From the NCBI GenBank assembly GCA_001770775.1, contig MESA01000011.1, positions 148,494 through 212,493 of the forward strand: a stretch of 64,000 bases of DNA. The letters are read 5' to 3'. Positions 56,405-64,000 of this stretch are shown here, piece after piece. The stretch is from Burkholderiales bacterium RIFCSPHIGHO2_12_FULL_63_20. Its GTDB lineage: Bacteria > Pseudomonadota > Gammaproteobacteria > Burkholderiales > Burkholderiaceae_C. The notes under the pieces were generated by a model, which saw only the letters and a list, made by a program, of their open reading frames with translations, was not told where the DNA came from and searched no databases. Position 1 is the stretch's first letter, and each line of letters starts with the position of its first letter. The translations under genes were made by a program, and so were the position numbers.

Positions 56405-56680
56405 ATGAAGAAACTGTTTGCCTCCCTCGCCCTCGCCGCCGTTGTTGCCCCCGTCTGGGCCGCCACCCAGACCGTCACGCTGTCCGTACCGGGCATGACC
56501 TGCTCCGCCTGCCCGATCACTGTCAAGAAGGCGATTTCCAAGGTCGAAGGCGTCAGCAAAGTTGACGTGACTTTCGAGACACGCCAAGCGGTCGTCACCT
56601 TCGACGATGCCAAGACCAGCGTGCAGAAGCTGACCAAGGCAACCGCAGACGCGGGCTATCCGTCCAGCGTCAAGCAGTGA
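56405..56680 (+). CDS. merP: Periplasmic mercury-binding protein MerP
   Basis: A 91-residue periplasmic scavenger that binds Hg(II) with the GMTCSACP motif of an HMA domain and passes it to MerT. A Sec signal peptide (about 1-20, ending VWAA) is present. It follows merT in the same operon. Confidence 0.97.
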   Translation: MKKLFASLALAAVVAPVWAATQTVTLSVPGMTCSACPITVKKAISKVEGVSKVDVTFETRQAVVTFDDAKTSVQKLTKATADAGYPSSVKQ

Positions 56681-56739
56681 GTCACTGAAAACGGCACCGC
56701 AGCACAACGGACGTCATTGTCTGGCGCCACAAACGATAA

Positions 56740-58437
<1,698 letters not shown>

Positions 58438-58454
58438 GAAAAAGGAGGTGTTCA

Positions 58455-58820
58455 ATGAACGCCTACACGGTGTCCCGGCTGGCTCTTGATGCCGGGGTGA
58501 GCGTGCATATCGTGCGCGACTACCTGCTGCGCGGATTGCTGCGCCCGGTGGCGTGCACACCAGGCGGCTACGGCTTGTTCGATGACGCCGCCTTGCAACG
58601 GCTGTGCTTCGTGCGGGCGGCCTTCGAGGCGGGCATCGGCCTCGACGCGCTGGCGCGGCTGTGCCGGGCGCTGGATGCGGCGGACGGCGACGAAGCGGCC
58701 GCGCAGCTTGCCCTGCTGCGTCAGTTCGTCGAGCGTCGGCGCGAAGCGTTGGCCGATCTGGAAGTGCAGTTGGCCACCCTGCCGACCGAGCCGGCACAGC
58801 ACGCGGAGAGTCTGCCATGA
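58455..58820 (+). CDS. merD: MerD co-regulator
   Basis: A 121-residue MerR-like protein that helps switch off the operon by displacing MerR. The N-terminal DNA-binding helices ([24 protein letters not shown]) are intact. It begins 17 bases after merA and its stop overlaps merE by 4 bases. Confidence 0.95.
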   Translation: MNAYTVSRLALDAGVSVHIVRDYLLRGLLRPVACTPGGYGLFDDAALQRLCFVRAAFEAGIGLDALARLCRALDAADGDEAAAQLALLRQFVERRREALADLEVQLATLPTEPAQHAESLP

Positions 58821-59053
58821 ACAACCCCGAGCGCTTGCCGTCCGAGACGCACAAACCGATCACCGGCTACCTGTGGGGCGGACTGGCTGTGCTGACTTGC
58901 CCCTGCCACCTGCCCATCCTCGCTGTCGTGCTGGCCGGCACAACCGCCGGTGCTTTCCTCGGCGAGCATTGGGTCATCGCGGCGCTCGGTTTGACCGGCC
59001 TGTTCCTTCTGTCCCTGTCGCGGGCGTTGCGGGCATTCAGGGAAAGAGAATGA
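58817..59053 (+). CDS. merE: MerE membrane protein
   Basis: A 78-residue inner-membrane protein with two helices and a Cys pair (LTCPCHLP) proposed to transport mercury. It overlaps merD by 4 bases (ATGA) and urf2 by 4 bases, so translation is coupled across three genes. Confidence 0.95.
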   Translation: MNNPERLPSETHKPITGYLWGGLAVLTCPCHLPILAVVLAGTTAGAFLGEHWVIAALGLTGLFLLSLSRALRAFRERE

Positions 59054-60039
59054 GCGCTTTCCGGCCGGATGGATGGACGACGCCGGAACTGGCCCAAGCG
59101 GTCGAGCGCGGGCAGCTTGAACTGCACTACCAGCCCGTCGTCGATCTGCGCAGTGGTGGGATTGTCGGCGCGGAAGCCCTGTTGCGCTGGCGTCATCCGA
59201 CGCTTGGACTATTGCCACCGGGCCAGTTCCTGCCCGTGGTCGAATCGTCCGGCCTGATGCCTGAAATCGGCGCTTGGGTGCTGGGCGAAGCCTGCCGCCA
59301 GATGCGTGACTGGCGAATGCTGGCATGGCGACCGTTCCGGCTGGCCGTCAATGTTTCGGCGAGCCAAGTGGGACCGGACTTCGACGGGTGGGTAAAGGGC
59401 GTGCTGGCTGATGCCGAGTTGCCCGCCGAGTATCTCGAAATCGAGCTGACCGAATCGGTCGCGTTTGGTGATCCGGCGATCTTCCCCGCCCTGGACGCCT
59501 TGCGGCAGATCGGTGTGCGCTTCGCCGCCGATGACTTCGGGACGGGGTATTCCTGTCTGCAACATCTGAAGTGCTGCCCAATCAGCACGCTCAAGATCGA
59601 CCAATCGTTTGTCGCCGGGCTCGCCAACGACCGCCGCGACCAAACCATCGTGCACACCGTGATTCAGCTTGCGCACGGGCTGGGCATGGATGTGGTGGCT
59701 GAAGGCGTGGAAACATCGGCGAGTCTTGATCTATTGCGACAAGCGGACTGCGACACAGGACAAGGCTTCCTGTTCGCGAAGCCAATGCCGGCGGCGGCAT
59801 TCGCCGTCTTCGTCAGTCAATGGAGGGGTGCCACCATGAATGCAAGTGACTCGACCACCACCAGTTGCTGCGTGTGCTGCAAGGAAATCCCGCTCGATGC
59901 CGCCTTCACCCCGGAAGGCGCGGAATACGTCGAGCACTTCTGCGGGTTGGAGTGTTATCAACGCTTCGAAGCGCGTGCCAAGACAGGGAACGAAACCGAT
60001 GCCGATCCGAACGCCTGCGACTCGCTACCGTCAGATTGA
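59050..60039 (+). CDS. urf2: EAL-domain protein (urf2) with Cys-rich tail
   Basis: A 329-residue protein usual in Tn21-type mer elements. The EAL domain is intact ([10 protein letters not shown] for EAL, then [14 protein letters not shown]), so it may cut cyclic di-GMP. The last ~60 residues form a DUF3330-type Cys-rich domain ([10 protein letters not shown] and [10 protein letters not shown]). Overlaps merE by 4 bases. Why a phosphodiesterase travels with mercury resistance is not known. Confidence 0.92.
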   Translation: MSAFRPDGWTTPELAQAVERGQLELHYQPVVDLRSGGIVGAEALLRWRHPTLGLLPPGQFLPVVESSGLMPEIGAWVLGEACRQMRDWRMLAWRPFRLAVNVSASQVGPDFDGWVKGVLADAELPAEYLEIELTESVAFGDPAIFPALDALRQIGVRFAADDFGTGYSCLQHLKCCPISTLKIDQSFVAGLANDRRDQTIVHTVIQLAHGLGMDVVAEGVETSASLDLLRQADCDTGQGFLFAKPMPAAAFAVFVSQWRGATMNASDSTTTSCCVCCKEIPLDAAFTPEGAEYVEHFCGLECYQRFEARAKTGNETDADPNACDSLPSD

Positions 60040-60169
60040 GGCATACCCTAACTTGGCGTCAGACCATCCGGCGCTAAATCGTCAGAATAGAGTTGCCTTC
60101 CGAATTGATTGACATACGCCGTCAAGGGTCATAGATTTCTTCCTGACACATTTCCCTCAGGAGGATACC
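60040..60169. other. Transposon resolution (res) site region
   Basis: A 130-base non-coding stretch between urf2 and tnpR, the position of the resolvase recombination site in Tn21-type elements. It is AT-richer than the genes and contains short imperfect dyads (for example TAACTTGGCGTCAGA and the GTCAAGGGTCATAGA region). I infer the function from position; subsites I-III are not precisely assigned. Confidence 0.7.
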
Positions 60170-60730
60170 TTGCACGGTCAGCGCATCGGTTACGTCCGCG
60201 TCAGCAGCTTCGACCAGAACCCAGAACGGCAGCTCGAACAGATCCAGGTGGATAAAGTGTTCACCGACAAGGCGTCGGGCAAGGACACACGGCGGCCCGA
60301 ACTGGAACGGCTGCTCGCCTTCGTGCGCGAAGGCGACACGGTCGTGGTGCACAGCATGGATCGTCTGGCGCGCAACCTCGACGACCTGCGCCGCCTGGTG
60401 CAGGGCCTCACCCAGCGCGGCGTACGCATCGAGTTCCTTAAGGAGCATTTGACCTTCACCGGCGAGGACTCGCCGATGGCGAACCTGATGCTGTCGGTAA
60501 TGGGCGCGTTCGCCGAGTTCGAACGCGCCTTGATCCGCGAGCGGCAGCGCGAGGGCATCGCGCTCGCCAAGCAGCGCGGGGCCTACCGTGGCAGGAAGAA
60601 ATCCCTGTCGTCTGAGCGTATTGCCGAACTGCGCCAACGTGTCGAGGCTGGCGAGCAAAAGACCAAGCTGGCTCGTGAATTCGGAATCAGTCGCGAAACC
60701 CTGTATCAATACTTGAGAACGGATCAGTAA
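60170..60730 (+). CDS. tnpR: Resolvase TnpR
   Basis: A 186-residue serine recombinase that resolves cointegrates at the res site and represses tnpA. The catalytic Ser lies in [15 protein letters not shown] and the C-terminal helix-turn-helix in [17 protein letters not shown]. The start is a TTG with an ideal CAGGAGG site, unusual but well supported; no ATG lies near. Two bases separate it from tnpA. Confidence 0.96.
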   Translation: MHGQRIGYVRVSSFDQNPERQLEQIQVDKVFTDKASGKDTRRPELERLLAFVREGDTVVVHSMDRLARNLDDLRRLVQGLTQRGVRIEFLKEHLTFTGEDSPMANLMLSVMGAFAEFERALIRERQREGIALAKQRGAYRGRKKSLSSERIAELRQRVEAGEQKTKLAREFGISRETLYQYLRTDQ

Positions 60731-60732
60731 AT

Positions 60733-63699
60733 ATGCCACGTCGTTCAATCCTGTCCGCCGCCGAGCGCGAAAGCCTGCTGGCGTTGCCGGACACCAAGGA
60801 TGAGTTGATCCGTCACTACACGTTCAGCGAAACCGACCTCTCCATCATCCGGCAGCGGCGCGGCCCGGCCAACCGGCTGGGCTTCGCCGTGCAGCTCTGT
60901 TACCTGCGCTTTCCTGGTGTCATCCTGGGCGTCGATGAGCCGCCGTTTCCGCCCTTGTTGAAACTGGTCGCCGACCAGCTCAAGGTCAGCGTCGAAAGCT
61001 GGGACGAATACGGGCAGCGGGAGCAGACCCGGCGCGAGCACCTGGTCGAACTGCAAACGGTGTTCGGCTTCCAGCCCTTTACCATGGGCCACTACCGGCA
61101 GGCCGTCCAGTTGCTGACCGAGATGGCCTTGCAGACCGACAAGGGCATCGTGCTGGCCAGCACCTTGATCGAGCACCTGCGGCAGCAGTCGGTCATTCTG
61201 CCTGCCCTCAACGCCGTCGAGCGGGCGAGCGCCGAAGCAATCACCCGCGCCAACCGGCGCATCTACGATGCCTTGGCCGAACCGCTGTCGGACGCGCATC
61301 GCCGCCGCCTCGACGATCTGCTCAAGCGTCGGGACAACGGCAAAACGACCTGGCTGGCCTGGCTGCGCCAATCGCCCGTCAAACCGAATTCGCGGCACAT
61401 GCTGGAACACATCGAACGCCTCAAAGCGTGGCAGGCGCTCGACCTGCCTTCTGGCATCGAGCGGTCGGTGCACCAGAACCGCCTGCTCAAGATCGCCCGT
61501 GAGGGTGGCCAGATGACGCCCGCCGACCTGGCCAAGTTCGAGGCGCAGCGACGCTATGCCACCCTGGTGGCGCTTGCCATCGAGGGCATGGCCACCGTCA
61601 CCGACGAAATCATCGACCTGCACGACCGCATCCTGGGCAAGCTGTTCAACGCCGCCAAGAACAAGCATCAGCAGCAATTCCAGGCGTCCGGCAAGGCGAT
61701 CAACGCCAAGGTGCGGCTGTTCGGCCGCATCGGCCAGGCGCTGATCGAGGCCAAGCAGGCGGGCCGCGATCCGTTCGCCGCCATCGAGGCCGTCATGTCC
61801 TGGGATGCCTTCGCCGAGAGCGTCACCGAAGCGCAGAAGCTTGCGCAGCCCGAGGACTTCGATTTCCTGCACCGCATCGGCGAAAGCTACGCCACGCTGC
61901 GCCGCTACGCGCCGGAATTCCTTGCCGTGCTCAAGCTGCGGGCCGCTCCCGCCGCGAAGGACGTGCTCGACGCCATCGAGGTGCTGCGCGGCATGAACAG
62001 CGACAACGCCCGCAAGGTGCCCGCCGACGCGCCGACCGAGTTCATCAAGCCGCGCTGGCAGAAGCTGGTCATGACCGACACCGGCATCGACCGGCGCTAC
62101 TACGAACTGTGCGCGCTGTCGGAGATGAAGAACGCGTTGCGTTCCGGCGACATCTGGGTGCAGGGGTCGCGCCAGTTCAAGGACTTCGAGGACTACCTGG
62201 TGCCGCCCGCGAAATTCGCCAGCCTCAAGCAGGCCAGCGAATTGCCGCTGGCCGTGGCCACCGACTGCAACCGGTACCTGAACGACCGGCTGACGCTGCT
62301 GGAAACACAGCTTGCCACCGTCAACCGTATGGCGACGGCCAACGAGCTGCCGGACGCCATCATCACCGAGTCAGGCTTGAAGATCACGCCGCTCGACGCG
62401 GCGGTACCCGACACCGCCCAAGCGCTGATCGACCAGACGGCAATGATCCTGCCGCACGTCAAGATCACCGAACTGCTGCTGGAGGTGGACGAATGGACGG
62501 GCTTCACTCGGCATTTCGCGCATCTGAAATCGGGCGACCCGGCCAAAGACAAGAACCTGTTGCTGACCACGATCCTCGCCGACGCGATCAACCTGGGCCT
62601 GACCAAGATGGCGGAGTCTTGCCCCGGCACGACCTACGCCAAGCTGGCTTGGCTGCAAGCCTGGCACATCCGCGACGAAACCTACGGGGCGGCGCTGGCC
62701 GATCTGGTCAACGCACAGTTCCGCCATCCCTTCGCCGAGCACTGGGGCGACGGCACCACCTCATCGTCGGACGGCCAGAACTTCCGCACCGGCAGCAAGG
62801 CCGAGAGCACCGGCCACATCAACCCGAAATACGGGAGCAGCCCAGGGCGGACGTTCTACACCCACATTTCTGACCAGTACGCGCCATTTCACACCAAGGT
62901 CGTGAACGTCGGCGTGCGCGATTCGACCTACGTGCTCGACGGCCTGCTGTACCACGAGTCCGACTTGCGGATCGAGGAGCATTACACCGACACGGCGGGC
63001 TTCACCGATCACGTCTTCGCCCTGATGCACCTCCTGGGCTTCCGCTTCGCGCCGCGCATCCGCGACCTGGGCGACACCAAGCTCTACATCCCGAAGGGCG
63101 ACGCCGCCTATGACGCGCTGAAACCCATGATCGGCGGCACGCTCAACATCAAGCACGTCCGCGCCCATTGGGACGAAATCCTGCGGCTGGCCACCTCGAT
63201 CAAGCAGGGCACGGTGACGGCCTCCCTGATGCTCCGAAAGCTCGGCAGCTACCCACGCCAGAACGGCCTGGCCGTGGCGCTCCGCGAGCTGGGCCGCATC
63301 GAGCGCACGCTGTTCATCCTGGACTGGCTGCAAAGCGTGGAACTGCGCCGCCGCGTGCATGCCGGCCTGAACAAGGGCGAGGCGCGCAATGCGCTGGCCA
63401 GGGCAGTGTTTTTCAACCGCCTGGGTGAAATCCGCGACCGCAGTTTCGAGCAGCAGCGCTACCGGGCTAGCGGCCTCAATCTGGTAACGGCTGCCGTCGT
63501 GTTGTGGAACACGGTCTATCTGGAACGGGCTGCGCACGCGCTGCGTGGCAACGGCCATGCCGTTGATGACGCGCTGTTGCAGTACCTGTCGCCGCTCGGT
63601 TGGGAGCACATCAACCTCACCGGCGATTACCTCTGGCGCAGCAGCGCCAAGATCGGCGCGGGCAAGTTCAGGCCGCTACGACCGCTGCAACCGGCTTAG
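60733..63699 (+). CDS. tnpA: Tn3-family transposase TnpA
   Basis: A 988-residue transposase of the Tn21/Tn501 branch, full length. The DDE catalytic region lies in the C-terminal half (visible around [26 protein letters not shown] and the conserved segment with [23 protein letters not shown]). It binds the 38-bp ends and makes cointegrates. Its stop codon falls inside the right inverted repeat. Confidence 0.97.
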   Translation: MPRRSILSAAERESLLALPDTKDELIRHYTFSETDLSIIRQRRGPANRLGFAVQLCYLRFPGVILGVDEPPFPPLLKLVADQLKVSVESWDEYGQREQTRREHLVELQTVFGFQPFTMGHYRQAVQLLTEMALQTDKGIVLASTLIEHLRQQSVILPALNAVERASAEAITRANRRIYDALAEPLSDAHRRRLDDLLKRRDNGKTTWLAWLRQSPVKPNSRHMLEHIERLKAWQALDLPSGIERSVHQNRLLKIAREGGQMTPADLAKFEAQRRYATLVALAIEGMATVTDEIIDLHDRILGKLFNAAKNKHQQQFQASGKAINAKVRLFGRIGQALIEAKQAGRDPFAAIEAVMSWDAFAESVTEAQKLAQPEDFDFLHRIGESYATLRRYAPEFLAVLKLRAAPAAKDVLDAIEVLRGMNSDNARKVPADAPTEFIKPRWQKLVMTDTGIDRRYYELCALSEMKNALRSGDIWVQGSRQFKDFEDYLVPPAKFASLKQASELPLAVATDCNRYLNDRLTLLETQLATVNRMATANELPDAIITESGLKITPLDAAVPDTAQALIDQTAMILPHVKITELLLEVDEWTGFTRHFAHLKSGDPAKDKNLLLTTILADAINLGLTKMAESCPGTTYAKLAWLQAWHIRDETYGAALADLVNAQFRHPFAEHWGDGTTSSSDGQNFRTGSKAESTGHINPKYGSSPGRTFYTHISDQYAPFHTKVVNVGVRDSTYVLDGLLYHESDLRIEEHYTDTAGFTDHVFALMHLLGFRFAPRIRDLGDTKLYIPKGDAAYDALKPMIGGTLNIKHVRAHWDEILRLATSIKQGTVTASLMLRKLGSYPRQNGLAVALRELGRIERTLFILDWLQSVELRRRVHAGLNKGEARNALARAVFFNRLGEIRDRSFEQQRYRASGLNLVTAAVVLWNTVYLERAAHALRGNGHAVDDALLQYLSPLGWEHINLTGDYLWRSSAKIGAGKFRPLRPLQPA

Positions 63700-63732
63700 C
63701 GTGCTTTATTTTCCGTTTTCTGAGGCGACCCC
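63695..63732 (-). repeat. Right terminal inverted repeat of the transposon
   Basis: The 38-bp right end, reverse complement of the left repeat except one base. It ends ...GAGGCGACCCC at 63732, followed directly by the TACTG duplication. Confidence 0.93.
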
Positions 63733-63737
63733 TACTG
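63733..63737. repeat. Right copy of 5-bp target duplication (TACTG)
   Basis: Matches 55498-55502 exactly, confirming a single transposition event. Confidence 0.92.
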
Positions 63738-63840
63738 GCCTTGCTCGCCCCCGTAACAGCCCTCTCCAGGCCGAGCCGTGCCTGATTCAAGTCTCTGACG
63801 ATGGAGCGCCGTTGACAGGCGCGTACATGAACACCGCCCC

Positions 63841-63880
63841 CGATGATGGCGCTACGCTCCCGATGATGGTGCTACGCTCC
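63841..63880. repeat. Two tandem 20-bp units
   Basis: Two adjacent copies of CGATGATGGYGCTACGCTCC, differing at one base (Y is C in the first, T in the second). It lies between the transposon end and an apparent IS gene start and may be part of an IS end or a binding site. No clear function. Confidence 0.75.
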
Positions 63881-63975
63881 CAAAATTCGTTTCAGATCAA
63901 CGCGTTTTGAGACTATGTTTTGCTTCTTGGCCAAGGGGGGTGCGGACGATTTCTTGGACTACCTGGAGGTAGTTC

Positions 63976-64000
63976 ATGTTTTCATACGAGGATCGGCTGC
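63976..64000 (+). CDS. Start of a gene cut by the window edge, probably an IS3-family orfA
   Basis: Only eight codons are visible (MFSYEDRL), preceded by an ideal GGAGGT site. This start strongly resembles the N terminus of IS3-family OrfA helix-turn-helix proteins, but eight residues cannot prove it. The rest lies outside the window. Confidence 0.45.

Overview
The window looks like a chromosome segment of a GC-rich betaproteobacterium of the order Burkholderiales (Comamonadaceae or a relative). The support is uniformly high GC with strong third-position G/C bias, a monomeric NADP isocitrate dehydrogenase, the DUF2844/DUF3443 gene pair, a DUF3330-tailed EAL gene on a mercury transposon, and many families typical of that order. 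I found no rRNA, tRNA or CRISPR array. Family assignments come from reading motifs in the translations, not from a search.

Layout. 0.1-4.3 kb: two cyclic-di-GMP genes, a membrane PAS-GAF-GGDEF-EAL protein and a GAF-GGDEF protein. 4.5-11 kb: housekeeping genes (icd with a clear terminator, an MtfA-like peptidase, a small unknown protein, two overlapping glutathione transferases, an rRNA-type methyltransferase). 11-19.5 kb: an eight-gene operon on the minus strand, read as OsmC protein, acyl-CoA-dehydrogenase-like flavoprotein, rubredoxin-flavin reductase, nitrate/cyanate-type ABC transporter (binding protein, permease, ATPase), cyanase, and a NifA-type sigma-54 activator as the last gene. A perfect sigma-54 promoter lies 53 bases before the first gene, and a palindrome sits about 140 bp further upstream where an activator would bind. 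This looks like a self-regulated cyanate or nitrile-type nitrogen scavenging operon with an oxidative front end. 19.8-23 kb: wrbA and modABC. 23-46.9 kb: envelope, stress and metabolic genes, including a DUF2844/DUF3443 pair with two aspartic-protease motifs, a His-tailed EamA transporter, a lipocalin, katE with stress partners, a collagen-like lipoprotein, a gluzincin lipoprotein, an RNB ribonuclease, a Baeyer-Villiger monooxygenase/hydrolase pair opposite an AraC regulator, argD behind a putative attenuator, and a Gre-family factor.

46.9-55.1 kb is an accessory island with lower GC and few recognisable genes. It holds two distantly similar proteins sharing a D-x-R-V motif, a membrane protein paired with an RtcR-like (CARF plus degenerate sigma-54 AAA) protein, a WYL-domain regulator, and a RES-domain (NAD+-attacking) protein overlapping an unknown partner by 4 bases. 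This is the best candidate for an undescribed defence or stress system.

55.5-63.7 kb is a complete Tn21/Tn501-type mercury-resistance transposon (merR-merTPADE-urf2-tnpR-tnpA). Its 38-bp terminal inverted repeats differ at one base and it is flanked by an exact 5-bp duplication (TACTG), so it inserted as a unit next to the island. The last 260 bases hold a short tandem repeat and the first codons of what is probably an IS3-family transposase gene.
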